A DNA stretch of 64,000 nt from Paracoccaceae bacterium (GTDB lineage Bacteria; Pseudomonadota; Alphaproteobacteria; Rhodobacterales; Rhodobacteraceae): assembly GCA_007692585.1 (NCBI GenBank), contig REBU01000036.1:1-64000 (forward strand). The letters run 5' to 3'. How positions within the stretch are numbered: position 1 is the first letter of the stretch; each line of letters opens with the position of its first letter. Of this stretch, positions 18,429 to 29,461 are shown in pieces. Both the position numbers and the translations under genes were made by a program. A model generated the notes under the pieces. It was given only the letters and a program-made list of their open reading frames with translations, searched no databases and was not told where the DNA came from.

Positions 18429-20471
18429 ATGTCAAATGATCCGCTGCTCCAGCCCTATCAGCTCAAGCATCTGACCCTGCGCAACCGCATCATGACCACG
18501 GCGCATGAACCGGCCTATCCCGAAGACGGCATGCCCAAGGCGCGCTATGTGGCCTATCACGCCGAGCGCGCGAAAGCGGGTGTCGCGCTGACTATGACGG
18601 CGGGATCAGCGGCGGTGTCGCGCGACAGCCCGCCGGTGTTCAACAATATTCTTGCGTGGAAGGATGAAGTCGTCCCCCATATTCGCGCGCTGACCGATGC
18701 CTGCCACGAGCATGGCTGCGCCGTGATGATCCAGCTCACCCACCTGGGACGGCGCACAGGCTGGAACAAGGGCGACTGGCTGCCCTCGCTCTCGTCCAGC
18801 AAACACCGCGAACCGGCGCATCGCGCGTTCCCGAAACTGGCCGAGGACTGGGACATTGCCCGCATCATCGGCGATTTCGCGGACGCGGCCGAACGCATGC
18901 AGGCGGGCGGCATGGATGGGATCGAGCTGCAGGTCTATGGCCATCTGCTCGACCAGTTCTGGTCGCCCCTGACCAATGACCTCGATGGCCCCTATGGCGG
19001 CGCGACGCTTGCGACGCGGATGCAGCTTCTGATGGATACGCTGCAAGCAATCCGCGCGCGTGTGGGCGAAGGATTCATCGTTGGTGTGCGCTACACAGCC
19101 GATGAGGCCGCCAAGGGCGGGATTGATGCGGCTGAAGGGCTCGAGATCTCGGAACGGCTGGCCGCGAGCGGGCTGGTCGATTTCCTGAATGTCATTCGTG
19201 GGCGCATCCACACAGACCCGGCCATGACCGATGTGATCCCGGTGCAGGGCATGAAAAGCGCCCCGCATCTGGATTTCGCAGGCTCTGTGCGCGCCGCGAC
19301 GGGCATGCCAACTTTCCATGCAGCCCGGATCCCTGATGTCGCGACCGCACGCCACGCGGTCGCGGCGGGGTTGATCGATATGGTGGGCATGACCCGCGCC
19401 CATATGGCCGACCCGCATATCGTCCAGAAAATCCGCGAGGGGCGCGAGGACGATATCCGCCCCTGTGTGGGCGCGACCTATTGTCTGGACCGCATCTATC
19501 AGGCGGGCGAGGCGCTGTGCATCCACAACGCCGCCACCGGGCGCGAATTGTCGCTGCCCCATGTCATCACGCATGCCGCGACCCGAAAGAAGGTCGTGAT
19601 CGTAGGCGCAGGCCCCGCTGGGCTGGAAGCCGCGCGTGTCGCAGCCGAGCGCGGTCATGATGTGACAGTGTTCGAGGCCCAGCCCGACCCCGGCGGCCAG
19701 ATCCGGCTGACCGCGCAGAACCCGCGCAGGCGGGAGATGATCGGCATCATCGACTGGCGCATGGCGCAATGCGCCGCGCGCGATGTTGTCTTTCATTTCA
19801 ACACATTCGCCGAGGTTTCTGATGTGATGCATGAAGTCCCTGATGTGGTGATCATCGCGACTGGCGGCCTGCCCAATACGGAACTCTTCGAGAGTGGCGC
19901 GCAGAACCCGCATGTGATCAGCGCCTGGGACATGATCGCGGGCGATGTGAAACCCGCAGGCCATGTGTTGATCTATGACGAGGCGGGCGATCATCCCGGT
20001 CTGATGGCCGCCGAGGTCGCGGCCAATGCAGGCGCACAGGTCGAGGTGATGACCCCTGACCGCACGTTTGCGCCTGAGATCATGGGCTTGAACCTGGTGC
20101 CTTACATGCGCGCGCTGCAGGACAAGGATGTGGTCTTCACCGTGACGCGCAGGCTGCTGGACGTGTCCCGCGACGGCAATCGGCTCCGCGCGACGATCGG
20201 TACGGATTACAGCGATTTCACGCGCCAGCAGCACTATGATCAAGTGGTGGTGAATTACGGCACCTTGCCGCTGGATGACCTCTATTTCGCGCTCAAACCA
20301 CTCTCGGCGAATGGCGGGGCGGTGGATTACGCGGCACTTCTGGCCGGTCTCCGGCAACCTGCGAGCGGGGGCGAGGGGCGCTTTGAGCTCTACCGCATCG
20401 GCGATGCAGTCAGCGCACGCAATACGCACGCCGCAATCCATGATGCACTGCGCCTGATGAAGAATATCTGA
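18429..20471 (+). CDS. TMADH-like FMN/FAD flavoprotein (NADH:flavin oxidoreductase, putative N-methyl amine demethylase)
   Basis: Old-yellow-enzyme barrel fused to an FAD/NAD(P)-type domain, 680 residues, as in trimethylamine dehydrogenase, 2,4-dienoyl-CoA reductase and N-methylproline demethylase. Domain order: OYE/FMN barrel about 1-340 (MIQLTHLGRRTGW, FLNVIRGRIHTD), iron-sulfur segment about 345-365, then Rossmann fold (VVIVGAGPAGLEAARVAAE, about 390-410). In the cluster segment Cys346, Cys352 and Cys364 are present but the position of the expected fourth Cys is Ala349. ATG at 18429 follows GAGGG overlapping the upstream stop. Pairing with the MttB-like gene points to catabolism of a methylated amine or betaine; substrate is inferred only by class. 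Confidence 0.85.
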   Translation: MSNDPLLQPYQLKHLTLRNRIMTTAHEPAYPEDGMPKARYVAYHAERAKAGVALTMTAGSAAVSRDSPPVFNNILAWKDEVVPHIRALTDACHEHGCAVMIQLTHLGRRTGWNKGDWLPSLSSSKHREPAHRAFPKLAEDWDIARIIGDFADAAERMQAGGMDGIELQVYGHLLDQFWSPLTNDLDGPYGGATLATRMQLLMDTLQAIRARVGEGFIVGVRYTADEAAKGGIDAAEGLEISERLAASGLVDFLNVIRGRIHTDPAMTDVIPVQGMKSAPHLDFAGSVRAATGMPTFHAARIPDVATARHAVAAGLIDMVGMTRAHMADPHIVQKIREGREDDIRPCVGATYCLDRIYQAGEALCIHNAATGRELSLPHVITHAATRKKVVIVGAGPAGLEAARVAAERGHDVTVFEAQPDPGGQIRLTAQNPRRREMIGIIDWRMAQCAARDVVFHFNTFAEVSDVMHEVPDVVIIATGGLPNTELFESGAQNPHVISAWDMIAGDVKPAGHVLIYDEAGDHPGLMAAEVAANAGAQVEVMTPDRTFAPEIMGLNLVPYMRALQDKDVVFTVTRRLLDVSRDGNRLRATIGTDYSDFTRQQHYDQVVVNYGTLPLDDLYFALKPLSANGGAVDYAALLAGLRQPASGGEGRFELYRIGDAVSARNTHAAIHDALRLMKNI

Positions 20472-20529
20472 GCATCGGGGCGCGCCGCCCCACTTGTCTC
20501 GGCAAGCGCTGCGCGATACATCCGGATGC

Positions 20530-21051
20530 ATGAGCGTGAAACCAATCCTTCTGCACCCGGATCCGCGGCTGAAAAAAGCCTGCGCTCCGATCGCGTCCGT
20601 CACTTCAGAAATCGGCAAGCTGGCCGAAGACATGCTGGCGACCATGTATGATGCCCCCGGCGTGGGTCTCGCGGCCCCACAAATTGGGGTTCTGTCGCGC
20701 ATGTTCGTGATGGATTGCGTCAAGGAAGAAGGGGCCACGCCGCGCCCCATGGTGCTGATCAACCCCGAGATCGTGGCGTCCTCTGACGAGATGAACACCT
20801 ATGAAGAGGGCTGCCTGTCGATCCCCGAGCATTACGCCGAAGTCATCCGCCCCAAGCGGGTCACGATGCGCTGGACCGGGCTCGATGGCAAAGCGCAGGA
20901 AGAGGAATTCGACGGGCTCTGGGCGACCTGCGCGCAGCATGAGCTGGATCATCTTAACGGCAAGCTGTTTATCGATTACCTCGGCACGATCAAGCGCAGC
21001 ATGATCACCCGCAAGATGGTCAAATTCAAACGCGAACAGGCGCGGGGGTGA
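20530..21051 (+). CDS. def: Peptide deformylase
   Basis: Metalloenzyme that removes the N-formyl group from nascent proteins. The 173-residue protein has all three family motifs: GVGLAAPQIG (44-53), EGCLSIP with the metal-binding Cys95, and QHELDH with H137, catalytic E138 and H141. ATG at 20530 gives MSVKPILLHPDPRL, the usual start. It is followed, with a GTGA overlap, by a degenerate paralogue and then fmt, so formylation and deformylation functions share one operon. Confidence 0.96.
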   Translation: MSVKPILLHPDPRLKKACAPIASVTSEIGKLAEDMLATMYDAPGVGLAAPQIGVLSRMFVMDCVKEEGATPRPMVLINPEIVASSDEMNTYEEGCLSIPEHYAEVIRPKRVTMRWTGLDGKAQEEEFDGLWATCAQHELDHLNGKLFIDYLGTIKRSMITRKMVKFKREQARG

Positions 21052-21542
21052 GCGTTCGGCGCTGCATCCCCTGGCCCGATCCGCGCCTGCGCCGGGTCGC
21101 TGCACCTGTAGACGCGATCACCGACGAGATCCGCGCCATCTGGACCGACATGATCGACACGATGGAAGCGATGCCCGGTGTGGGTCTGGCGGCACCGCAG
21201 ATCGGGGTCATGCTGCAACTCGCCGTAGTTGATGCGTCCGAGACGCGCGGGCAGGTGCTGCGCATGGCCAATCCGGTAATCCTGCACGCCAGTGTGACGC
21301 TGCGCGCCCATGACGAGGCCAGCCCCAACCTGCCCGGTGTCAGGGCGCGGATCGAGCGCCCGCGCGCTGTGACCGTGCGTTTCCTCAATGCCGATGGGGA
21401 GTGGGAGGAGCGCGATCTGGTGGGGCTTTGGGCGACCTCGGTCCAGCACCAGATCGACCATTTGCAGGGGCGGATGTATTTCGACCATCTGAGCAAGGTC
21501 AAGCGCGATATGCTGTTGCGCCGCGCCAGGAAGGCCAGCTGA
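21048..21542 (+). CDS. Degenerate peptide deformylase-like protein
   Basis: Second deformylase-fold protein, 164 residues, starting at GTG 21048 that overlaps the def stop. Motif 1 is intact (GVGLAAPQIG, 44-53) but motif 2 reads EASPNLP, with Ser92 where the metal-binding Cys belongs, and motif 3 reads HQIDH (H134, Q135, H138), with Gln in place of the catalytic Glu. It is therefore unlikely to deformylate. The reading frame is clean and coupled to def and fmt, so it looks maintained, perhaps as a regulatory or scaffolding paralogue. It is directly followed by fmt without overlap. Confidence 0.88.
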   Translation: MSVRRCIPWPDPRLRRVAAPVDAITDEIRAIWTDMIDTMEAMPGVGLAAPQIGVMLQLAVVDASETRGQVLRMANPVILHASVTLRAHDEASPNLPGVRARIERPRAVTVRFLNADGEWEERDLVGLWATSVQHQIDHLQGRMYFDHLSKVKRDMLLRRARKAS

Positions 21543-22445
21543 ATGCGGGTCATCTTCATGGGAACGCCCGATTTTTCGGTGGCGGCGCTGGAGGCCGTTC
21601 ATGCTGCGCATGACGTGGTCTGCGTCTATACTCAGCCCCCGCGCCCTGCGGGGCGGGGCAAACAGCCGCGCCTGACGCCAGTTCATGCGCGCGCGGCCGC
21701 ACTTGGGCTTGAGGTGCGCCATCCGGTCAGTCTGCGTGATGCTCAGGTGCAGGCGCACTACGCCACTCTGCAGGCTGACGTGGCCGTGGTCGTGGCCTAT
21801 GGGTTGATCCTGCCGCAGCCTGTGCTTGATGCCCCGCGTCATGGGTGCCTGAATATCCACGCTTCGCTTCTGCCACGCTGGCGCGGCGCGGCCCCGATCC
21901 AGCGGGCGATCATGGCCGGGGATGCAGAGACCGGGATTTGCATCATGCAGATGGAAGCGGGGCTCGACACAGGTCCGGTCTTGCTCCGGGCCGCGACGCG
22001 GGTCACGGAGGCAGACACGGCGCAGAGCCTGCATGACCGCCTGTCGCAGATGGGGGCCGCGCTGATCGTCGATGCGCTGGCGCAACTGCCCGAGTTGCGC
22101 GCCGTGCCACAGCTTGACACCGGGGTTACCTACGCCGCCAAGATCGACAAATCCGAAGCCAGGGTGGATTGGACCCGGCCTGCGGAGGAGGTTGCGCGGC
22201 AAATCCGGGGACTTTCGCCCTTTCCCGGTGCGTGGTGCGAGACGCCTCTGGGCCGTCTGAAACTGCTGGATGCGCGTGCAGTTGTCGGATCGGGAGCGCC
22301 CGGCACTGTCTTGGGCGGTTTGACGATCGCTTGCGGGACGGGCGCAGTCGAACTGCGATCCGTTCAGCGCGAAGGAAAGCGCGTAATGGAACCAGAGGCG
22401 TTGCTGCGTGGGGCAGGCGACCTCAAGGGACAGGTCTTCAGCTAA
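21543..22445 (+). CDS. fmt: Methionyl-tRNA formyltransferase
   Basis: Adds the formyl group to initiator Met-tRNA using 10-formyl-tetrahydrofolate. The 300-residue protein begins [19 protein letters not shown]; the catalytic segment [21 protein letters not shown] (about residues 100-120) holds the Asn and His, followed by the conserved Asp in [11 protein letters not shown]-terminal tRNA-binding domain of normal size follows. It starts at the base after the preceding stop codon, closing the def operon. Confidence 0.97.
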   Translation: MRVIFMGTPDFSVAALEAVHAAHDVVCVYTQPPRPAGRGKQPRLTPVHARAAALGLEVRHPVSLRDAQVQAHYATLQADVAVVVAYGLILPQPVLDAPRHGCLNIHASLLPRWRGAAPIQRAIMAGDAETGICIMQMEAGLDTGPVLLRAATRVTEADTAQSLHDRLSQMGAALIVDALAQLPELRAVPQLDTGVTYAAKIDKSEARVDWTRPAEEVARQIRGLSPFPGAWCETPLGRLKLLDARAVVGSGAPGTVLGGLTIACGTGAVELRSVQREGKRVMEPEALLRGAGDLKGQVFS

Positions 22446-22592
22446 GAACCTGCGCACTGCTTGGTACTGCGCAAGCCCGCGTGTGTTTTGGGCGAAAAAA
22501 ATGCGCAGCCTAGCGTTCAGCCCAGGTTCGTGCTGCTGATGGCTAAGACACCAACACCCGCACCGTCCGGGCGTAAGCCTGGCATGTCCAGA

Positions 22593-23045
22593 TCAGACGC
22601 TCTTGTTGACTTCCGGGGATACCAAAGCCTCGGCGTCACCGCGCATCTTTACATAGCTCTCATAGGCGCTGTCGGGCAGCTTTATCGGCGCCTCTGCATC
22701 GGTGTCTTCCTTCGAGCCAGTCATTTCCGGATGATCCATATCTGCCTCTAATGGCATCTGAACTTCAGGGTCCATACGTGTTTCCTGAAGGTGTTGAAGC
22801 AGATTGACTTGGAAAGTGGGGGGAGGGCCGATCAACCGGCTGCGTTTGTCCTGTTGCGTGGTCAGGACTTTTGGCACTGTCTTTTCAGGGGCATCAGCAT
22901 TGGACGCCTGATGCACAGCATCGGCCATGATCGTGCGGATAGCCGTGGTGGTGGCTTGGGCAGGGTTTAGCGGATGCGCCCCGTGCATATCTCGCACTGG
23001 CATCTGCACTGTGTTCACAGGTGCTAAAATTGGCAAACCAGACAT
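22593..23045 (-). CDS. Hypothetical protein, no recognised domain
   Basis: A 150-residue acidic protein with no membrane segment, signal peptide or family that I recognise. It is rich in Pro, Met, Asp, Glu and Thr, and is probably largely disordered (PTFQVNLLQHL is the most ordered-looking part). GGTGAG lies 8 bases before the ATG and a plausible promoter stands upstream, so it is probably expressed alone. Base composition is lower in GC than its neighbours. It is convergent with fmt and downstream of enolase on the same strand. Function unknown. Confidence 0.6.
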   Translation of the reverse strand: MSGLPILAPVNTVQMPVRDMHGAHPLNPAQATTTAIRTIMADAVHQASNADAPEKTVPKVLTTQQDKRSRLIGPPPTFQVNLLQHLQETRMDPEVQMPLEADMDHPEMTGSKEDTDAEAPIKLPDSAYESYVKMRGDAEALVSPEVNKSV

Positions 23046-23077
23046 ACTAATATCTCACCATACAAGATAGAATTCTC

Positions 23078-23106
23078 CATATACGATGATGCCTATTGGC
23101 AGTTAA
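23078..23106 (-). promoter_or_regulatory. Candidate promoter for the 22593-23045 gene
   Basis: On the minus strand, TTAACT (top 23101-23106) and TATATG (top 23078-23083) are separated by exactly 17 bases in an AT-rich gap, giving a leader of about 25 nt before the start codon. Each hexamer matches four of six sigma-70 consensus positions. Not tested. Confidence 0.4.
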
Positions 23107-23164
23107 GAAGTCGTTAAACCCTCACTGGCTCGCGCAAAGAATATATGTCGTTTTTTATCGACCA

Positions 23165-23192
23165 CACGGGGCGTCCGGCTGAACGCCCCGTG
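23165..23192 (-). terminator. Hairpin downstream of enolase
   Basis: A perfect 9-bp GC-rich stem (CACGGGGCG at 23165-23173, CGCCCCGTG at 23184-23192, 10-nt loop) lies 8 bp past the enolase stop. There is no U-run behind it in the direction of enolase transcription, so it may be a weak terminator or an RNA-stabilising hairpin. Confidence 0.5.
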
Positions 23193-23200
23193 AAGCCGGC

Positions 23201-25401
<2,201 letters not shown>

Positions 25402-25451
25402 GAAGGGTCTTTCACATGTTCATCGGGGCAGGGCTATCTGGATTGGTGGCA

Positions 25452-25489
25452 CAAGAAAAGAAAAAAGCGCGCCCCGAGGGGCGCGCTTT
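25452..25489 (-). terminator. Rho-independent terminator of the bc1 operon
   Basis: Reading leftwards from petC, an 11-bp stem AAAGCGCGCCC/GGGCGCGCTTT (25464-25474 and 25479-25489, CTCG loop) runs directly into TTTTTTCTTTTCTTG. It lies 20 bp past the petC stop. A textbook intrinsic terminator. Confidence 0.88.
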
Positions 25490-25509
25490 AAGTGGTCATG
25501 TCAGGCCGC

Positions 25510-26307
25510 TCAGTCTTCTTTGGCGGCTTTCTTGATCGGAGCCCAGAGCTGCTTGTTGCTCAGGTACAGCAATGCCGCAAAGACCGACAGGAAGATGACC
25601 CCCACGAAACCTGCGCGCTTGCGCTCGACCATTTTCGGTTCGGCCGTCCAGGTCAGGAAGGCTGCGACATCAAGCGCCATTTGCTCCTCGGTGGCCGGCG
25701 TTCCGTCTTCATAGAACACCATGTCGTCAAACAGTACAGGTGCCATCGAGACCCAGTCGCCATAGGCCTTGTTGTAGTAGAACATGGAGCCAGCCTGAAA
25801 ATCTTCCTCGCCCGTGTAGCCCAACAGGAAGGAGGCAATGTATTCCGGCCCCCCGATGCCCTTCATCAGCTGGTTGATGCCCAGGCCGTAGGGGCCGCTG
25901 AAGCCCGCACGGGCCTTGGTCATCAGGCTGAGATCGGGCGCACCCTCGAACTGCGATTCCGGGAAGTGGTCCGGACCTGTTGCAGTGCGCCAGTCGCGCA
26001 GCTCAGGATCCCACACTTCGTACATTTCCGCGAAAGCGCGCATCTGATCGTCGGGCAGCTCCGGGCCATTGCGGTCCGAGAGCGTGCGGAAGGCCACATA
26101 TTGCAACCCGTGGCAGGCGGCGCAGACCTCATGATAGACCTGCAAGCCGCGCTGCAGCTGGTTGCGGTCATAAGTGCCGGTCAGGCCCTGAAAGGAGAAG
26201 TCGAAATTCGTGACTTCACCTTTCACTTTCTTGGCCTCGGCCATGGAGGCTGGCAGGGCCAGCACCAGAGCCGAAATTGCAGCGACCGCAAGGTTTTTCA
26301 GTTTCAT
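25510..26307 (-). CDS. petC: Cytochrome c1 of the bc1 complex
   Basis: Periplasm-facing heme subunit that carries electrons from the Rieske protein to cytochrome c. The 265-residue protein has a Sec signal peptide ([20 protein letters not shown]), heme-attachment motif C62-AA-C65-H66, the cytochrome c1 pattern [10 protein letters not shown] and [20 protein letters not shown], and a C-terminal membrane anchor ([15 protein letters not shown]). ATG at 26307 is chosen over the upstream 26334 because AAGGA is 7 bases before it and the signal peptide starts there. Last gene of petABC. Confidence 0.97.
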   Translation of the reverse strand: MKLKNLAVAAISALVLALPASMAEAKKVKGEVTNFDFSFQGLTGTYDRNQLQRGLQVYHEVCAACHGLQYVAFRTLSDRNGPELPDDQMRAFAEMYEVWDPELRDWRTATGPDHFPESQFEGAPDLSLMTKARAGFSGPYGLGINQLMKGIGGPEYIASFLLGYTGEEDFQAGSMFYYNKAYGDWVSMAPVLFDDMVFYEDGTPATEEQMALDVAAFLTWTAEPKMVERKRAGFVGVIFLSVFAALLYLSNKQLWAPIKKAAKED

Positions 26308-26330
26308 CTTCGTATCCTTTTGGTTTGCTG

Positions 26331-27686
26331 TCATTCTGCCGGGATCGGATCGGCTGCCGGACCTTTCGGGCCACCATCCTTGTCCGATTTCAGGCTCGCC
26401 TTGAAGTCTTCCTCGATGGTTGCAGGCTGCGGCAGGGGCTTTTCAAGGACACCCAGCAACGGCATGATCACGAGGAAATAGGCAAACCAGTAGGTCGTCC
26501 CAATCAGTGCGATATTCGTGTAGATCCCTTCGGCAGGCATCGCACCGGCCCAAGTCAGAACCACGAAATTGACGATGAACAACCAGAACCAGATCTTGAA
26601 CATCGGACGATAACGCCCCGAGCGCACCGAGGAGGTGTCGAGCCACGGCAGCAGCGCCCAGACAAAGATCGACCCGAACATCGCCAGAACACCGAAGAAG
26701 GTTGCGTCCACGATGCCGAAGGTCAGCCAGTTCACGGCGATGACAATCCAGACATCCGAGGTGAAGGCGCGCAGGATGGCGTAGAAGGGCAGGAAGTACC
26801 ACTCCGGCACGATTTCGGGCGGGGTCACCAGCGGGTTGGCTTCGATATAGTTGTCAGTATGACCGAGGAAGTTTGGCATAAAGCCAATGAGCGCCCAGAA
26901 GATCGCCAGAATGATCGCCAGGGCGAACAAGTCCTTGATCACGAAATAGGGCCAGAAGGGTAGCGTGTCCTTGTCGGCCTCTTCACGCGACGTCCGACGC
27001 ACCTCAACACCGGTGGGGTTGTTGTTGCCCGTGGTGTGGAACGCCCAGACATGAACGATCGACAAGCCAAGGATCACGAAGGGCAGCAGATAATGCAGCG
27101 TGAAGAAGCGTGTCAGGGCGGCATTGTCCACAGCAGGTCCGCCCAGAAGCCAGGTCTGCAGCGTGTCCCCGATGCCCGGAATGGCACCAAAGAGGCCCGT
27201 GATCACAGTCGCACCCCAGAAGGACATCTGACCCCATGGCAGCACATAGCCCATGAAGGCGGTTGCCATCATCGCCAAATAGATCAGCATGCCGATGATC
27301 CAGGTGATTTCGCGCGGGGCTTTGTAGCTCCCGTAATACATGCTGCGGAACATGTGCAGATAGACGGCAAAGAAGAACAGCATCGCGCCATTCTGGTGCA
27401 GGTAGCGCAGCATATGACCGCCATTCACATTGCGCATGATATGCTCAACACTGGCGAAGGCGTGGTTCACGTCAGCTGTGTAATGCATCGCCAGCACAAT
27501 GCCGGTGACAATCTGCAGCACGAGGCAGAAAAACAGCACGATGCCCCAGATCCACATCCAGTTGAGGTTCTTGGGCGTGGGGATCATGATCGTATCATAG
27601 ATCAGGCCGACAATCGGCAGCCGGCGGTGCATCCACTTTTCGGGATTTGTCTTCGGCTCATAGTGATCGTGTGGAATACCAGACAT
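26331..27686 (-). CDS. petB: Cytochrome b of the bc1 complex
   Basis: Membrane core of ubiquinol:cytochrome c oxidoreductase, 451 residues with eight hydrophobic helices. The Qo-site PEWY is present ([20 protein letters not shown] region), as are the paired histidines of helices B and D for the two b hemes ([42 protein letters not shown]). The protein is the full-length unsplit form of proteobacteria. GGGAGA precedes the ATG. It follows petA by 14 bp and precedes petC. Confidence 0.98.
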   Translation of the reverse strand: MSGIPHDHYEPKTNPEKWMHRRLPIVGLIYDTIMIPTPKNLNWMWIWGIVLFFCLVLQIVTGIVLAMHYTADVNHAFASVEHIMRNVNGGHMLRYLHQNGAMLFFFAVYLHMFRSMYYGSYKAPREITWIIGMLIYLAMMATAFMGYVLPWGQMSFWGATVITGLFGAIPGIGDTLQTWLLGGPAVDNAALTRFFTLHYLLPFVILGLSIVHVWAFHTTGNNNPTGVEVRRTSREEADKDTLPFWPYFVIKDLFALAIILAIFWALIGFMPNFLGHTDNYIEANPLVTPPEIVPEWYFLPFYAILRAFTSDVWIVIAVNWLTFGIVDATFFGVLAMFGSIFVWALLPWLDTSSVRSGRYRPMFKIWFWLFIVNFVVLTWAGAMPAEGIYTNIALIGTTYWFAYFLVIMPLLGVLEKPLPQPATIEEDFKASLKSDKDGGPKGPAADPIPAE

Positions 27687-27700
27687 AAGTTCTTTCTCCC

Positions 27701-28264
27701 TTAGCCCAGCTGAACTGTGGTTTCGTCGACGAAGCGCGCGACCGGAATATGCATGTTTTCCGGCGCCGGACCGCGACGGATACGTCCGGCGGTGTCATAA
27801 TGCGAGCCGTGGCAGGGGCAGAACCAGCCACCGAAATCGCCCGCGCCATTGCCCAGCGGCACGCAGCCCAGATGGGTGCAGACACCCGTCATCACCAGCC
27901 ACTCGCCCGCATCGTCCATCGTGCGGTTCGCGTCAGACGCATCTGTGCCCGGTTTGTTGGGATTGCGCGAGTCGCGGTCAATGCTGAGATCCGACAGCGC
28001 GACCGCGCGCCCAGCTTCGATTTCTTCGAGCGTGCGGCGGCGCAGGAAAACCGGCTTGCCGAGGAAATTCACCGTGAGCTGACCGCCCGGCTCCAGACCG
28101 CCGACATCGACAAAGATAGAAGACAGTGCCTGAACATCGGCTGTGGGGTTCATCTGATGGACCAGCGGCCAGACTGCCGCGCCGGTCACAACGACACCGG
28201 CCCCGGCTGTGGCATAATAGATGAAGTCCCGGCGGGTGGCGTCGTTGTCATCGGAATGGGACAC
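27701..28264 (-). CDS. petA: Rieske iron-sulfur subunit of the bc1 complex
   Basis: Electron-transfer subunit with a [2Fe-2S] cluster ligated by CTHLGC and CPCHGS. The N-terminus has the twin-arginine segment ATRRDF followed by a membrane helix ([19 protein letters not shown]) that stays as anchor. I place the start at GTG 28264 (giving MSHSDDND, as in Rhodobacter homologues, 187 residues); the ATG at 28270 is only two codons earlier but sits almost on top of the AAGGGAGA ribosome site. First gene of petABC. Confidence 0.95.
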   Translation of the reverse strand: MSHSDDNDATRRDFIYYATAGAGVVVTGAAVWPLVHQMNPTADVQALSSIFVDVGGLEPGGQLTVNFLGKPVFLRRRTLEEIEAGRAVALSDLSIDRDSRNPNKPGTDASDANRTMDDAGEWLVMTGVCTHLGCVPLGNGAGDFGGWFCPCHGSHYDTAGRIRRGPAPENMHIPVARFVDETTVQLG

Positions 28265-28342
28265 GAGCATTCTCCCTTTCATGTGGGTACGTGGCTGCAA
28301 TAAGTGCTCTGGCCGCATGAAAAATGCCGCCTCACGCTTTGG

Positions 28343-28371
28343 TATTTAGCGAGGAAAGCCCAACACGTCTA
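28343..28371 (-). promoter_or_regulatory. Possible petABC promoter
   Basis: On the minus strand TAGACG (top 28366-28371) and TAAATA (top 28343-28348) are 17 bases apart, about 80 bp upstream of petA. Matches to sigma-70 hexamers are four and three of six, so this is a weak prediction. Confidence 0.25.
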
Positions 28372-28468
28372 GCCGCGAATCCGGGTTAGAGTGTCGCAGG
28401 CAGGCGGTATTTCTACAGCTTTTGAACGCGTTTCACCCGAGTGCGGGCTGTCAGCGCAAACAACCTGC

Positions 28469-29092
28469 TCATGTATCGGGCGGAGCAGTTGCACGCAAAC
28501 TGTCGCGCGCGGCAATCCGCACTTGCCAAGCCGCAAGCGCGGGTCGATCCTGCTGCCAGCCCCGCGCGTCATGGCGCAGGTCGAGATAGCCCAGCGCGCA
28601 GGCCAGCGCGATCTGACCGATGCAAAGCGGCCCGGCCAGATAGGCCATCCAGCGATCCTCGATCAGATCAAGGCTGCGGGCAATCTTGGACCACTGCCCT
28701 TCGACATAGGCGGGAAATTGCAGTGCTTCGGGGCGCAGGCGATGCTCATAAACCATCAGCAGCGCCGCATCGAGGATCCCGTCGGCCGTTGCTTCGAGCA
28801 CCAGCGCGTCCCATTTGCGCCGACCGTCCGGGTAAAAGCCCGATTGCGCGCGTGCATCCAGATACTGGCAAATCACCCGGCTGTCATAAAGCGCACTGCC
28901 ATCGCTGCGCACCAGCACCGGGATCTTGCCCAGCGGGTTGGCCGCAACCGGGATACGCCCCGGATCAAGCGGGCTGCCCGAAGCGTTTTCGACCAGCGTG
29001 ATGTCGCGGGCCAGACCCGCCTCATGCGCCAGAACCATCACCTTGCGTACATAGGGCGAGCTCTGGCTGTGATAAAGCGTCAGCGCACTCAT
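28469..29092 (-). CDS. Glutathione S-transferase family protein
   Basis: Cytosolic GST of 207 residues. The thioredoxin-like N-terminal domain shows SSPYVRKVMVLAHEAGL (Ser near residue 11 as likely glutathione-activating residue), NPLGKIPVLV and the SRVICQYLD stretch (family ESxxI replaced by DSRVI). An all-helical C-terminal domain follows. Its ATG overlaps the stop of the upstream small gene (ATGA at 29089-29092), so they are translationally coupled. Substrate unknown. Confidence 0.9.
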   Translation of the reverse strand: MSALTLYHSQSSPYVRKVMVLAHEAGLARDITLVENASGSPLDPGRIPVAANPLGKIPVLVRSDGSALYDSRVICQYLDARAQSGFYPDGRRKWDALVLEATADGILDAALLMVYEHRLRPEALQFPAYVEGQWSKIARSLDLIEDRWMAYLAGPLCIGQIALACALGYLDLRHDARGWQQDRPALAAWQVRIAARDSLRATAPPDT

Positions 29093-29373
29093 ATCCGGCG
29101 AAACCGGAACCGCCCCAGCGCTGTCGCGTCAATCTCGATGCCAGGCCCTTGCGTGCCCAGGCGCACGACCCTGCGGAAGCGCAGCGCGCCATTGACCTGT
29201 TCGCGGTCGCGCGGCCGGTGCATGCTCAGCCCCTCATCGAGTTCGTCGAGCGCATCCTCGACCGTCTGATCAGTGCGGCCGGGCTGGATCTGACGCGCCA
29301 GCGCATAGCCTGCCAGCGCCACCGCGCCATATTTCGCGGCCATCGCAGCCAGTGGGGCAAGAGGCAGAGCCAT
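29089..29373 (-). CDS. Small protein of unknown function with one hydrophobic segment
   Basis: A 94-residue protein (MALPLAPLAAMAAKYGAVAL start) with an N-terminal Ala-rich hydrophobic helix of about 25 residues and an acidic middle (EDALDELDEGLSMHRPRDREQ). AAGGA stands 9 bases before ATG 29373. It is coupled by an ATGA overlap to the GST gene. No family recognised; possibly a membrane-associated partner of the GST, which is speculation. Confidence 0.65.
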   Translation of the reverse strand: MALPLAPLAAMAAKYGAVALAGYALARQIQPGRTDQTVEDALDELDEGLSMHRPRDREQVNGALRFRRVVRLGTQGPGIEIDATALGRFRFRRI

Positions 29374-29461
29374 AGGGTCAGTCCTTCCATCGCAGATCTT
29401 GGAAAAGATGATAGCAAAGCCAGACGCTTTGTCCATTCACCTTTGCGACGGCGCCGCGTCG

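Noticed and set aside
16805-18430. 541-codon open frame antisense to the MttB-like gene
   Set aside because: The plus-strand MttB family protein with ribosome site explains the region; the antisense product is Arg/His-rich without motifs.
18606-20798. 730-codon open frame antisense to the flavoprotein and def
   Set aside because: Spans the start of def and most of the flavoprotein, both with strong motifs; no family features.
23165-23192. Enolase hairpin as a certain Rho-independent terminator
   Set aside because: No U-run follows in the transcription direction, so it was listed only with moderate confidence.
28271-28468. Possible tRNA in the gap upstream of petA
   Set aside because: No acceptor/anticodon/T-arm cloverleaf could be drawn on either strand.
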